Positions 12,515-24,588 are shown, counted from the stretch's first letter. The stretch is 64,000 bases of DNA from Atrina japonica (GCA_030159075.1 BROG01000135.1:996501-1060500), one strand, 5' to 3'. Numbers and translations: made by a program. The notes: a model not told the origin generated them from the sequence alone.

Positions 12515-13378
12515 AAATTTACCATAAACCTTATGCTAATGCTCCTAAATATGACCTTAAAATGATGTTCATAAATTTATCGTAAACCTTATAATAATGT
12601 ACCTTAATTTTCCCTAAACTTAATTACTGAAAACCTTATATTAATGCTCCTTAATATCATTTACATGTTATGAGGGTAAATGGGTGTTTGTTTACAATTA
12701 TTTGCACTTGCTGAATTTAGTGCATCTGGACCTTTCTGGAAGATCAGTTGTTTGTGTGTTTGTTCAAGGACATTCTGACTCTGTTATCATGTTACTATAT
12801 TTAGCCACAGGGACTTTCCTGAATCTTGTAGAAAGACTATTTTCTTGATTGTTCCTATCTAGTGATTTCTAGAACTGCTTTAGAGTATATATACAGAGAT
12901 GGTCAGGTCTTCAAGCAGAACAAGTTAAGAATAAGTTTAGAACAGTCGAGACAATTTTTGAGACCAAGTTACAGGAGAGCAGACCATATTTTTTATATTG
13001 GGATTTATGGAACAGAACTGTGAGTTGTGATTTTGATTACTGTAAACTGTCATTTAGATTAAGTTTTTATTTTGTTAATGTTAATAAAATTTATAAATTT
13101 ACTTTACTGTGTTCTTGGTTTTTGCTGGCATATTTTAAGGTAATTCTGACCTCATAACATACATTAAAAAAAAGAATGCTCTTAAATCTAGTGTAAACCT
13201 TATGATAATTTTCCTAAAGTTAAAATAATGTTCCTAAATTTAGGTCAAACCTTTTAATAATGTTCCTAAATTTACACTAAACCTTATAATAATGCTCCTG
13301 AATTTGCCGTAAATCTTCAAGTAATGTTCCTAAATTTATCGTAAACCATATAATAATGTTCCTAAATTTAAAATGTAT
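12515..13378. repeat. About 30-bp minisatellite split by an LTR
   Basis: Units of the form CCTAAATTTACCATAAACCT then TATAATAATGTT occur at 12515-12660 and again at 13168-13378. The two halves are one array interrupted by the 494-bp LTR at 12666-13159. Confidence 0.85.
12666..13159 (+). mobile_element. Solo LTR of a retrotransposon
   Basis: 494 bp bounded by TG...CA with perfect 10-bp terminal inverted repeats, TGTTATGAGG and CCTCATAACA. It is flanked by a 4-bp direct repeat TACA (12662-12665 and 13160-13163), as left by integrase. Inside are a TATA-like TATATATACAGAGA near 12.89 kb and AATAAA at 13083-13088, in the order expected for U3-R-U5 on the plus strand. No internal retroelement sequence or second LTR is next to it, so it looks like a solo LTR left by recombination. 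The superfamily cannot be told from the LTR alone. Confidence 0.8.
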
Positions 13379-13642
13379 CTCCATATAAAAGTAGTAGTGA
13401 CCTAATGACCTACTTTTGACATAAAAGTAACATTCAATGCAACTTCAGAGTCTATAGATTTACTGCGAAATAATTCACTTTTTTTTTTCACAGATTTTGT
13501 AATGTCACAAATGTTTCACCATACAATACAAGTCATCATACAGTAAATGACATTTTTTTAGCCATGGCACAACTGTGCTCCCATATCATTACATCTATTG
13601 AACTCAAATTTGTGACTTGTAATATGGCTCAGTCCTCTGTCA

Positions 13643-13705
13643 TTAAAAAATGGCCACCACTACATGACTGAAAAATTGTTGAGTGTGGCGTAAAAGAACA
13701 TTTTA
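13643..13705 (-). mobile_element. SINE family L fragment, inverted
   Basis: ATGGCCACCACTACATGACTG then AAAAATTGTTGAGTGTGGCG is the inverse of the block CGCCACACTCAACAATTTTT..CAGTTATATGGTGGC of the copy at 43469. Only this central block is preserved. Confidence 0.6.
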
Positions 13706-14689
13706 AAAAACAAAAACACTCAACATTGTGACAGTCAGGTTTACACTATGTCTTAAAACAATAGACATGGTATGGAAACCTGTACATGACACAATACTGT
13801 AAAATTAAAATCCAAATATTTTCTTGAAAGATGACAATATGTTCATGATGTTATACCATATCAAATGATCGACTAAACTAGTAGAAAGTTGTAAAATACA
13901 AGGACTTTACAGGTATTCTGTGCTGACGAAAAGACTGCAATGTCTGCGATTATCAGCGACTGAAACATACGTAATTCCTATTGGCTTATCATGTGAAGAT
14001 CAAGATGTAGGCTATGATAAAAACTATGGTGCCCCATGTATGACATATGCAATCATACAAGTTATTGTGAGTAGCACAAATATTGATGTGTTTACATTAG
14101 TCTGATTCATGAACAAAATTAAGAGAGAAAAGTATGGTGCCCAAATTTTGCAAACATTTGCAACAAATTTACGCCATTAGTGACGAGAGTTATTGGCCAA
14201 GATTCTGTTTGATGTTACACAATCAGTGTTCTCGCAGATATTTGTTTTCCCGATATCAAAAGAGATATGTACTTTGTAATGTTGAGCTGTTAGGTCAAAT
14301 TATGTTTTATCTACACTTAATAGCCCAATTATATGACAAAGAGCCAAACATTGTGTAACTAACTTCTCTCTCTCTACACACATAAAACCAACAAATACTA
14401 TATAACCATTAAATCTAAATAAATGTGTACACAATTCCAAAATCTGTGTACAGAGCAATGATGGGAGCATTAATTGGTTTAAGATAAAGAGAAAACTCCT
14501 CTGGCATAAAGGATTCCCATGTGCAGTACAGATATGACAGTAAAAGGACTAGGAGGGAGCATAAAGTAGTTATGTAAGATAAACACCCATTCTGAACCAT
14601 AGCTAGCAATCTGCCACTCATCTACTTTAGTAATGTTAAAACACCAAAATATCAGAATCATACTGATAATTACATATTACACAGTAACC

Positions 14690-14900
14690 ACTTGGTGTGA
14701 CTCGGTGATGAAGCATCCACTTCACATCAGAAGGGATTGGGGTTTGAAAATGATCAGACCTAATGCATTTAATCAAAGACAATGACTGTTCCCTTACAGA
14801 GACCTGCATAAGAGGTGACAGTCAGGAGATCATTTTAGCCGACACTTAAAACTGAGATTCCATTTTACAGTAGCTACTACTGTATTTATTTGGCATAAGT
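14690..14900 (+). mobile_element. Decayed tRNA-derived SINE
   Basis: The head reads TGACTCGGTGATGAAGCATC ... GGGGTTTGAAAATGATC, an A-box-like and a B-box-like element (compare GGTTCRANNCC) spaced as in a tRNA. The body has GAGACCTGCATAAGAGG and GACACTTAAAACTGAGATTCC. No target-site duplication could be made out. Confidence 0.45.
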
Positions 14901-15659
14901 CAAAAATTGTGACATTTTGTCTTAAACTGAGAGTGTATGCCTTGAAGTGAAAAACTCTTAGTGGAACACATCAGGCACCATTTTGACAGACACATTTACA
15001 GAATACAATCAGGCTCTTCCCCTAGAGTAGGCATTCAGTACATGTACATTACATAATCAAGCAACTACATGTATTGTATCAAATTACATACCTTTTTGAC
15101 CAATGAATTAACTAGGTAGTTGCAAATCAGGTTAAGGGGAGATAATCCTTAACATCTTAACATTTAACTAGAGGAATCTATTTTGATACTGTTAGGAAAA
15201 CCTGAAATCGTAAATGCCTTAAGACAGTTTCTGTGGATGCCATTGAAATCAAATGATAAACAATACTCCTAATTATTGGTGGTACCGTTTCATTTTGGTA
15301 TGACCCTCAGATAATGGTCTGATGAACTAACCACTTAAGATTTAAGGAATTAGCCTCATTAGTTCATTTGAGGTCATGACCTCTGCCTCTAGTATGGAAC
15401 ATATAAATAAATGGAGATAGTATATTAGCAATGTGGTCATAGGTATCAATTCATCAGAGAGATCTGTGCGGTGTATGGGAGTCTGGTAATCATTAATAAC
15501 ATATCTTATTTAAAATCTTGGCATTTTATTGCCATTCAAATCTACACACAAAATTGTCATTTACTTTATAATACTAATGATTCACAGCACCTTTTTGCAC
15601 TTTTCTTTACTATCAATGCATTGAGAACTTGAATTCCATTCCTATTTCAGGTGATTTAT

Positions 15660-15772
15660 CTATCTAATATTATAACTGATTAATTAATTAATCAATTTAT
15701 TTATCTACTTATCTATCTACCTAACAAATTATCTATCTATCTGTCAAATTATCTATCTATCTGTCTACCAAC
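15660..15772. repeat. (ATCT)n tetranucleotide tract
   Basis: TATCTATCTATCTGTC and TTAATTAATTAATC runs. Confidence 0.85.
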
Positions 15773-16800
15773 CTAAAAACTTTAGAATACAAAATGTAAT
15801 CTTTTCTTTCTCTAAAACTTCCAGTAATTACATTCCAAAATTATCTCCCAATTAATAAAACATTAAAGTCTACAAATTAATGGACTCTACCATTCTCTTG
15901 TTGTGAGGAGTTCAAAGTGTTAATATAGGGGTGTGAAGGATTCATTAACTATCTGTGATAAAGTGCAATAATGGTGGCTATGTTGAACTAATATGGATTT
16001 CAAAGTATCTCTGTGTAATGTCATGTGACAGTTGGTGAAGGAAATAGTGTAGTTTCCCTGAGTCACAGACTTAGCTGAACTCAAATTGTTACTTTATGTG
16101 TCCAAAACCTGTCAACAACATTTTTTTTTTAACAAAAAGTATTGATTATCATGAACTTAAAATATGTGAAGGAGTATACAGAGAGTGGAAGAGGGAACAT
16201 TTAAACAAGGGGAGACAATTTTGGACACATATTAAGACATGTTACGAACAAGGCTCAGAGAACAAGTAAATCTCGTAAATGTGAAAGTAGCGTAATAACG
16301 GAAAATGCAGAAATTGTTCATAAATATGCAGAAATGTACATAATCTGCGAAATAAGCAAATTTGCATGCAGTTGATTTGCAATGCTCTAATGAAAGTGAC
16401 TTTTGGGATAAAACTGGTTCTGTGCAAATATTAAAATTCAGAAATAAATGACGCATTTTTTTGTTCTGTTAGAAATTGTCACCTTCTTAAAGACTTGGCG
16501 CATCACATTTAATAGGCAATCATGGCCCAAATTTTCACCTCATTCTCCGAACCTTGTAGAGTAAACTTGGTTACTATGTTCTTGTTACTATGGCTACTGG
16601 TATCCCTGAAACTATGGCAATTCAAAACATAATGCAAATGAGAATGCAATTAATGTGGTCGATCATAATTAACCCTTCAACCAGATACAACAGTTTTGTT
16701 AAACTTTTCAAGTGCCTGTTTTCAATAGTCACCTGCTAAATATGACCTATTTTACAGATATCAAAATATAATTTTTCCCTAAGAAAAAACTATATAAATA

Positions 16801-17166
16801 CAGTGGAGCCTGTCTTGAAAGACCTCTCTCATGAAAGGGCACCTGTCTTTTAAGACCACATTCCAGACCACAAAATAACACCGGAGTGATCATTCAGGTT
16901 ACTTGGAGGTTACGACAAATAGAAATCACGTAACCTCTTTTTCATTCTCCAAGAATTTCATTTTTAAGTCTTCATTATTGCTATCATAACCTGCAGGTTA
17001 CAGTAATTCCTTTTAGCGTAACCTGTAAATGGGTTACAACAATTTCTGTTATTTTGTGGCCTGCGTTCTGAAATCCACTTGGTTAAATCATCTTTTAAAT
17101 AAAACCTCTTTTGAGAGACCACATTTCATTGGCAGATGGGGTGGTCTCTCAAGACTGGTTCCAAAG
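16801..17166. mobile_element. pogo-like MITE carrying a nested element
   Basis: The outer ends are CAGTGGAGCCTGTCTTGAAA and, inverted, CTCAAGACTGGTTCCAAAG, flanked by TA. The middle (16867-17060) is a different palindromic element, so the outer element is about 170 bp without the insert. Confidence 0.65.
16867..17060. mobile_element. Nested MITE with CCACAAAATAACA ends
   Basis: Perfect 13-bp inverted repeats CCACAAAATAACA (16868-16880) and TGTTATTTTGTGG (17047-17059), extending with one mismatch to about 17 bp. GGTTAC/GTAACC motifs recur in both orientations inside. It sits within the pogo-like MITE and is therefore younger. The family is not recognised. Confidence 0.7.
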
Positions 17167-17244
17167 TATGGACAAATTGACATTGTAAAGTCCCTATCAA
17201 AATGACAATTCAGATTTTTAAATAACAAAAAGAAAATATATATA

Positions 17245-17428
17245 CAGTGGAATTTCGATACCTAGAAATTCACTAGACTATCCCTAATACTTCGAGATAT
17301 GCAGAAGTCGAGATAACAAAAATTTTCATTAGCATATCTTTTTTATCTATAGAAATTGGGACTGGCCATTCAGCTTTCACATATCTGGAATTTTGACTCA
17401 TCCGATATCAACATAACGAAATTCCACT
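17245..17428. mobile_element. Tigger/pogo-like MITE
   Basis: The left end is CAGTGGAATTTCGATA and the right end GATATC..AACGAAATTCCACT, with TA-rich flanks. ATACTTCGAGATATGCAGAA and AAGTCGAGATAAC inside are typical of this class. Related remnants occur near 3.07-3.20 kb. Confidence 0.65.
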
Positions 17429-18191
17429 ATATATGCATATTTCTTACTACAGATTTGGAAAAGTAGCCGGCATTTTATAAGGGAGACAACTTTATCAGAG
17501 ATAGAAATTGCTATAAAATCAGACATTGTTATCAGATTTGACAGTAGCTTAATATTTTGGTTATATATTTAACACAGACACGTCATTATCTTATCACCTT
17601 AAACCATTGATAATAAACAGTAAATATTTACTAAACACCCATATCCCAGTTAGTGATTAAGTGTAGATAAGCGATTCTCCCTTTACTTTCAATTTAGGCA
17701 AGTACATATAAAAACAGCAATATATCATCATCAAATTTCATATAAAATCTGTTTCCATAGATACGATAAATATTTTATTGGCACTCCTGAAATATCATAT
17801 CCACATTCATTTATTATAGAAACATTGAATCTCATTTTCTTGAGATAATAATTCATTCTTCTTATTTTACAAACAATAAATTACACCATATTCCGGCAAA
17901 TAATTGTAAGAATCATTTTACATTTCGGCAAGCTTGCTGAAGAGTAATCAATTTCTCTTGTCAATATAGTATATATTGATTTGTTCTACAAATATTCTGG
18001 CACTTAGCTTAATAAAAAAACTGAGAAAATTTTAATCAGCGTTTGAAATTTGTACACCTGTGTACAGATATCCTATACTGTAAACACCTTGATATACAGA
18101 CCGCCAAAACACATTATTATCAATTTCAAAGTAATATTAACAATTTCATGATCAGTCATGATCTATCCCAGAATTCCTGTTAGATACTTAC

Positions 18192-18330
18192 GTCCTGTTA
18201 TTGGGTGGATCAGTGTAGGATGTGTTGCCGCTGGCTGTGGACTTTGTTGTTTCGGTTTTGTTACTTTCGTGTTACTCTTTGCAAATTCTAGTCTAAGCGT
18301 CTGTGGTAGATCTGGATCAAATCGCACACC
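18192..18330 (-). CDS. RBPMS: RBPMS-like exon: end of RRM1 and start of linker
   Basis: A 139-nt exon that starts in phase 0 after TTTGACACAG and ends one base into a codon before GTAAGTATC. It encodes [18 protein letters not shown], the most diagnostic family block (vertebrate [20 protein letters not shown]), which forms the last strand of RRM1 and the helix after it. A Lys/Pro/Gln-rich stretch and [10 protein letters not shown] follow. In the sequence joined from this window it covers residues 66-111. The single leftover base (C) pairs with the two leading bases AG of the next exon to give Gln, which confirms the phase. Confidence 0.95.
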
Positions 18331-18878
18331 CTGTGTCAAACAACCAAAAAATAATAAATAAATCAACAAATAAGATCTTTATTTTATATATTTTCATTTT
18401 TTTTTTTTCATTATTTGATTTTACTGTTGAATCCTTTCACCCCTAGGTATCTGAGTGATATGCTCTTTTCGATAGTTTAAGACCAGTTTATTAAAGTCTA
18501 CAGCATTCTACCGGAGAAAAATGTGATACATATTATTTCTTTACAAATGTAATAATAAACTGATTCAATGGATATAAAGGGACAGAACTCTATAAAATCT
18601 CTTTTTATTAAAGATCATAACTCTTCTAAGGAACTCATAAAAAGAGTAAGGGACATAACTGCATATACATGTATATCTCTTTTTATAAAAGGTCATAACT
18701 CTGTAAAGGATCTCATAAAAAGAGAAACCCTTAAGGGACATACCCCCATATAACATCTTTCGAAATTTAGCGGGGATTACATTATTTCATTAAGATGAAT
18801 TTATATATCAATACTGTTTCCAAGATTTTTCTCGGATAATAAGGGGCTGTAACTCTTGTACAAGTAGACATAACCAAC
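18331..18878. other. 548-bp intron; contains a TTAA-hairpin remnant
   Basis: Intron between the RNP1 exon and the RRM1-end exon. CCTTTCACCCCTAGGTATCT at 18433 onwards is the end of a hairpin element related to the copy at 20919-21009. A tandem pair of TCATAACTCT..AGGAACTCATAAAAAGAG units lies at 18.58-18.73 kb. Confidence 0.6.
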
Positions 18879-18941
18879 CTGTAAATCTTGTTTTGCTGCT
18901 TCAGCTGCGCCTCGGGAACTAAATGTTACAAACCCTACTGG
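18879..18941 (-). CDS. RBPMS: RBPMS-like exon: RNP1 and helix 2 of RRM1
   Basis: An internal exon of 63 nt (21 codons), running PVGFVTFSSR then GAAEAAKQDLQ. PVGFVTF is the RNP1 strand of RRM1 (vertebrate PVGFVSF), and EAAK..LQ is helix 2. The acceptor on the minus strand is GTTTACAG and the donor CAG|GTTGGT, both phase 0. The +4/+5 positions of the donor are not optimal but the frame and the family match leave little doubt. The exon was missed by a simple ORF scan because it is so short. It is 548 bp of intron away from the next exon and about 8 kb from the previous one. Confidence 0.93.
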
Positions 18942-19718
18942 CTGTAAACGCAAAAATATGAAATATTAATAACATATATCAATATATAGTTTAAAAAAAA
19001 GAACAAGAACTTTCCCATTATCATTTTTCATTCATTTTCAAATAAATTACAAAGAATAAACCCAGTCTGGAAGCTTTATTATACGTTTAAAGTAACAATT
19101 GTAAAAATAGCTACCAGTTATCTCCCCTTAATGCATTCAATTTTATAGAAAAAAAACTCAAATTTTAAGATTGATTTAAGTATTTAGAGGAAAACATAAA
19201 AGTGCATTGGTTAACAATATAAATAATTAATGTTTGCCACAGATCTTTGCTGACAAGTATGGAATAATGGAATATGATAGTTCCTCATTAAAACCCGATC
19301 ATTATTGATCCGAGATACTAGATAACACTCTACAGGTTAACGTATTTAGTACATTACATGACCGTTGTTTTTTTAAAACTCGTATCTGTAAACTATAATT
19401 GCACTTACAATCGATTATGAAACGTTAGACCAGTGTAAAATATCACACTAAAATGTTGATTAAACACGGTATCACCCCTATGTGAGGTACAAGCTCGATA
19501 TGATAGATAAGTGTCAATATCTTACTGCAATACGAGAAAACACATAATCAACGAATCAATTTTGTATGTGTCACATGATCTTAAATGAAAAACCAGCAGA
19601 TGTTACATTACACCATACGATATTTTTTATAGATGAATTTTTGCAGAAGTACATGTATGGCATTTGAGGTGTTTCATATACATATTCTGTAAAATAAAAT
19701 ATGTTGGCCGACATCTGA

Positions 19719-19754
<36 letters not shown>

Positions 19755-19975
19755 TGTAAAGACTTAAATGTACCCAGATTTTATGTGAGCTAAAATTATC
19801 ACAGGAAAATGAAGAAATAAACTCAACACAACCATTATTGTGTAATTAATCATTTATCTTCAAAGCGCTAAATTTTAACTTTGTTAAAGTGTTCTCAGCA
19901 TTTTGTGTGTCAGATTCAACTGTTTTACGGTTCATATGATCAGATGACAAAGATGTACACGTAGCCACTAATTAC

Positions 19976-20066
19976 TTAAACCCTTTCAACCTCAAGACCA
20001 TAATAGACTTGTCTTATACAACAGAAAAGAGCATACCATTATGATACTTGAGGTTAAAAGGGTTTA
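19976..20066. mobile_element. TTAA-flanked hairpin MITE, subfamily 2
   Basis: It starts TTAAACCCTTTCAACCTCAA and ends TTGAGGTTAAAAGGGTTTA. The interior ATAATAGACTTGTCTTA and AGAGCATACCA is shared with 20919-21009 and 23282-23363. Confidence 0.8.
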
Positions 20067-20918
20067 TCCATATGGAACAGTTCCTTTTACAAATACATCT
20101 ACCCTATTAAGTAATTTGAATAAAACCTTTACTGAGAAGCCATCTGTCTTTTGCGACCATATCTGAATGGCAGATGGTGTCTCTTAAGACAGGTTCCGCT
20201 AAATAAAATGGAGGAGGAATACTAACTGTAAATTCTGACTGCTCACCTAGTTACTAAAAGGAGATGTATGACAAAACCATTGTACTTTTACATGTCATAT
20301 TTGTAGACGAAATGTCCTCTTTTGAAATTGTAACTTTGCAACTTGCAGATATTTCATAGAATTTAACATAAATTAGTTGTCATTACATTGGACTATTTTT
20401 TGTGCTGATAAGGTCAGATGGGTGCTTCCGAGAGGAGGAATACAATTGTTTACAAGTAATTATGTAATCTGTTCTACTTGTCAGAACTGACAAACTTTGT
20501 TGTCATTTGACAGCAGATGTAAATTTTAAGCCATTATTATCATCAAGGGAGAAATTGTAGTGCAATATCTCTTAACTGAAATAAAAAAGCTAGGAGACCA
20601 TTTAGTGAAAATATGAACATAAATTTACAAATGTATATCCAGAGTACTGTTTGCTTTTCTATTGACTACAGACTCACTTTGAAATCCTTAATAGCACTAT
20701 GGGAAATATGCACAGTTCACACCCTGAGTTCATGTCAGTTCGTTCTCATGGAATATAGACATTTTTATTCCTTGAAACTGATAATTTTGACTTGTAATAT
20801 TTGACTTATGTGGTGATATCACAAGGTATAGAGGTCTTAAATCTCTATACATCCTATAGTTGCTGCCAGAACGCCAATTCTTGATATGCCAAAACTATTA
20901 TGACACAGGACCTCTGCG

Positions 20919-21009
20919 TTAACCCTGTCAACCCTACAGATCATAATAGACTGGTCTAAATTAATAGAACAGAGCATACCACTTGGGTAGTCAGGGGTGA
21001 AAGGGTTAA
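20919..21009. mobile_element. TTAA-flanked hairpin MITE, subfamily 2
   Basis: TTAACCCTGTCAACCCTA to AGGGGTGAAAGGGTTAA with TTAA on both sides. The interior is TAATAGACTGGTCTAAA and AGAGCATACCACTT. Confidence 0.85.
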
Positions 21010-21084
21010 GTCTCATAAAAAAAGACCAGTGACATTTAGTTCCAATGTCAAATGTTTGGTAAGACAGTTGGCGCTATTGTTAAG

Positions 21085-21425
21085 ATATATGATGACTGAC
21101 CTTGACACCACAAGAAGACGGGGGTCAACCATGAGTACATGTAGTTCTAGAATGTCTTAAATGAAATATTTGATAGGTTTGATCTTGACTACCACTAAAC
21201 CACCACAAGAAGAGTGGTCCTAGTACAACCAAACCAATGCAAGACTGGATCCACCATGAGTAGTTCTAGCATGATGTTAAATGAAATATCTGATAGGTCT
21301 GACCTTGACTACAACTAGATCACTACAAGAGGGTATCCACCATGAGTAGTTTACCTCTAGACCTCAAGAGAGCATCCATTATGTTTAGTTCTAATATGTC
21401 TTCAAAGGAAACAATTATGAAATAC
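21085..21425. repeat. Three-unit tandem repeat, about 90-130 bp
   Basis: Each unit has CTTGACTACCACTA.., a CAAGA run, CATGAGTAGTTCTA, ATGTCTTAAATGAAATAT and TGATAGGT. The units differ by internal deletions. Confidence 0.7.
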
Positions 21426-22389
21426 TGAACAATATTAGATACGTGAGTTCAACTTAACACTATATATAGCAAGTATTTCTTTGTTTGTGTTTTCCTTCCC
21501 GATCTAACATGATAATTAAAATCTTGAGATTCTTAGAAATAAAAAAAAAATTTATCATGAAAAATCCTAAGCTTATGTACATATACATGTATCATACACA
21601 CATGTAAGAGAAATCTTAAACAAAAATGATTTGACCTTTAAGTACCTAATGTAAAGAAGTCTTAAAAGCTGCAATGCATTCTGCTGTGTTTTTTGATTCA
21701 GATGGAAATAATCATGTGATTAAGTTGCCATCTTGATTTGACTTCTATAGCATGTGGAAGTCACATTCTCCAGGTATTTATTGGCAAGGAGCATTTAATT
21801 AGCCAAGAGAATGGTGGGTTATGGAAATTACAAGAGACAAGACTGAATTGAATAGCAACGAAAAGGCAGTGCACAGATATATGACATTGTAAATGTTTTA
21901 GTTCTTCTTCCTGGTCTTATCCTGCTCATCCCTATCTAATCAAATTGGACTCTTCCTAAATTTGTTTTGGAGCAATTGATCATGGATTGTAGGGATGATG
22001 GGTATGGATAATGAGTATTTGGCATGCATTATGCTCAGTCTCTGGGGAGATTTCTGATTTACAAGAACTGTATAACTGCTCATGGATGTGAATAAAACAA
22101 TTTACAGAAACCAATTCTCTGAGGTAAATTATGAAAATAACGACAGATAAAAGAATTTGTTTGGAGGGAAACAGAACAAGAGCAGCATAACAATGTTTTT
22201 GTTGTTTATTTTCTGTTCCATTTTGATTTGTTCTCCAAAATGGTGACTCTACCTAATATGGGTGAAGTGTCCTGAATTTTGACCCCAGCAATGGACTTGT
22301 GTCACTGCTGTACTGAAGACATTAAACATGTCTGCTTTTTATATGCTTTTTGATATTTCATTTTTTTTTTATATATTTTATTTGTTTAA

Positions 22390-22606
22390 ATAGTGTTTCA
22401 TGCCACTCTCAACAATTTCTCAGTTACATGGCGGCAGCCAGTCTTCAATGGCTACAGTGTATTCAGATACAGACCGCCAACCTTCCACAAGTAAAGAGGC
22501 AAACTTCTCACAAAATCAATTTAAGTTTCAGCATGAACCAATACTGACTAGAGGCGAGAAACTTTATGATTTAAAGACCAATGCTCTAACTGCCATAGAA
22601 GCCCCC
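22390..22606 (-). mobile_element. tRNA-derived SINE (family L)
   Basis: Blocks in order: CATGCCACTCTCAACAATTT, CAGTTACATGGCGGCAGCC, CAACCTTCCACAAGTAAAGA, CACAAAATCAATTTAAGTTT, CTAGAGGCGAGAAACTTTAT and CAATGCTCTAACTGCCATAG. They are collinear with 43469-43718. The open frame that crosses it (22400-22813, plus) is an accident of the SINE. Confidence 0.75.
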
Positions 22607-23281
22607 TCTTTGACTATAAAATTAGACAAGACTTTTTACATATCTTGCAGCAGATATTCATCATTTTTTTTTTTTTTTCAACTTTATAAAGATGACTTAA
22701 ATCATCTACATGTACTTATCTACCCAACAATGGCACTAATATCTGTTAATGTCGAAATAGAAAATGTTGATCTAATTGAGGGAAATTCAAGCTATTCTGA
22801 TATTAATATCTAGTTTTACACGAGACAAAATTCTTATGAAAGAATTTCATTTCAATAATTGTAAAGTCAACATCATGAAGGAGATGAAAAGAATTATAAT
22901 TAAAGATTGATTTCTGAGTTTGTGTTAAACTCCCTAATCTTAAAACTAACAAACGCACTAACCCCTTTCTGCTTTATTAAAATTTCAAACACATAAACAT
23001 TTTCAAATAATCCTGTTTACACTGGAATTCTATATAATTATAAGTTATCTGATTCATCCTGTTTTCATACACTATAGGATTAGTCTATTGGACTGATGTG
23101 TAGCAGAGTCCATTGCTTTCTGAGGGATCAGTAAGCTGACATTTAAAAAATGGAAGCTTGTGTAGACAAGCTCTGTGTACATTTTGCAAAGTAGTCTAAA
23201 TACAGATAGGGAAGATGAAGAAGAAAACAAAAACCTTGATGATGTGTTTTGACATTGACTATGACATTAGAAGTAATACTA

Positions 23282-23363
23282 TCCTTTACCGCATTACATA
23301 TAATGGACTGGTCTTAGACAATAGGAAATATCATACCACTTAGAGACATAGGGGTGAAAGCAT
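23282..23363. mobile_element. Hairpin MITE, subfamily 2
   Basis: CCTTTACCGCATTACATATA, ATGGACTGGTCTTAGACA, CATACCACTTAGAGACATAG and GGGTGAAAG match 20919-21009. The terminal TTAA is lost. Confidence 0.6.
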
Positions 23364-23389
23364 TATAATGCCCTCTATTATTTTTACAT

Positions 23390-23567
23390 ACACTGAAACT
23401 TGTCCCTCCTTATGGGCACAAGAAAGCCAGTCTTTATAGGAAGGTGGTCTTTATCTAGAGGTTGATTTGTATACAAATGGTACTATTGGGGATAGCAAAA
23501 AAGCAGTCTTTGTGACCAGGGGGGTCTATATACACAAGTGGTCGCTGAAGCAGGTTTTATGGTATCA
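23390..23567. mobile_element. pogo/Tigger-like palindromic MITE, inverted
   Basis: It runs TACACTGAAACTTGTCCCTC to GCTGAAGCAGGTTTTATGGTA. GGTCTTTATCTAGAGGTTGA and ATTTGTATACAAATGGTAC match the inverse of the copy at 11202. Confidence 0.65.
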
Positions 23568-23643
23568 TGATTTCAAAATAAAGGAAAATCTCTGTTCTAT
23601 CTGTGTGTGTATCTCACAGCTCTAACTCAAAGAATATTCATCT

Positions 23644-24076
23644 GCTTGGTGCGGTCTAGTGGTAGCGCATTTAAATCACAAACAGAAGGTCCTGTGTCAG
23701 ATTACCAGTACAGGTCATAACACAGACTAAACTCATTCATTCCTAAAGCCACATTTGGACTGGTCAAATCATTGATTTACAGAAGAATCCATTGGTTTTT
23801 CAGGGGTTGATGAGTTGAAAAAAAAAATGGTAGTGTCTGTTCCTTTGCCAAATGCTTGGAATACAAAGTGAAAGTCACAGGTCTTTCAGATGAGACTTAA
23901 AACAGATGTGTCCTGTGGTATGGTAGGCATGGCACATCAAGAGCCCTCCCTGGAGGCCAGTCCATAGGAAAGGTCAAATTTTGCGGCACTTCAAATTAAG
24001 CTGGTTACATCTCCAAATAAGTGAAAAATTCTTGACACAATGTAGAATAATAAAAAAAAAAAAAAAAAGAAAAAAG
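23644..24076 (+). mobile_element. tRNA-derived SINE with poly(A), split by a hairpin MITE
   Basis: The head GGTGCGGTCTAGTGGTAGCG has a good A box; GGTCCTGTGTCAGATTACC is in the B-box position. The body GTGAAAGTCACAGGTCTTTC then AGATGAGACTTAAAACAGAT resembles mollusc SINE bodies. A 3' A-run lies at about 24050-24067, continued by GAAAAAAG. A TTAA-type hairpin element (23727-23816) lies inside it, so the SINE is the older of the two. Confidence 0.7.
23727..23816. mobile_element. Hairpin MITE inserted in a SINE
   Basis: TAAACTCATTCATTCCTAAA, ATTTGGACTGGTCAAATCAT, AGAAGAATCCATTGG and CAGGGGTTGATGAGTTGAA. One terminal TTAA is mutated. Confidence 0.75.
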
Positions 24077-24588
24077 TACACATGTACCTGTTTATTTAAA
24101 AAAACAAAAAATTTCCACAGCTGACTTAAGCTTCATTATATAAGTCCATCTAGATTCTCTTTCCCCGATTCTGCATTAGACATAGCATCAATGACATAAA
24201 AGCATTTGAGAAATTAATTTGATTACTAAATGGCTCTGCTTCAATTCAATTCCAGCCATCTTTGTATGTTGTGGATGTAGAACTCAAGAACTACTCATTA
24301 TTCAATTAGCGGAGTTATTATCAGGGCTTTGCACCATTTTCCATCTTCCTTTGCGCTATCTGATGAATTACGAGATCATTAAACAAATCTAGTGTTTCCA
24401 GCATGCATAATTAATCCAGTAATCAGTTGTACAACTAGCTGTGCTATCCTTTCATTGTAACATGACCTAGAAATTGTTGTCACTCGTTTGTGACTTATGT
24501 GACCATAACTGACAAAATATTTCAAACCATCTGGTGCACGACTATATTTAACTTCCATTTTATGGTCGCAGAGTGCATGTAAACTGGT

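Larger units (their letters stand above)
12386..18191. other. 5.8-kb intron between RRM1-end exon and linker exon
   Basis: Intron of the RBPMS-like gene. It holds a 30-bp minisatellite split by a solo LTR, a decayed SINE near 14.7 kb, tetranucleotide tracts near 15.7 kb and two MITEs at 16.8-17.4 kb. Between 13.9 and 14.4 kb there are open frames without a recognisable domain. Confidence 0.6.

Noticed and set aside
22400..22813. 137-codon plus-strand open frame
   Set aside because: It runs through a SINE and into AT-rich intron; no domain.
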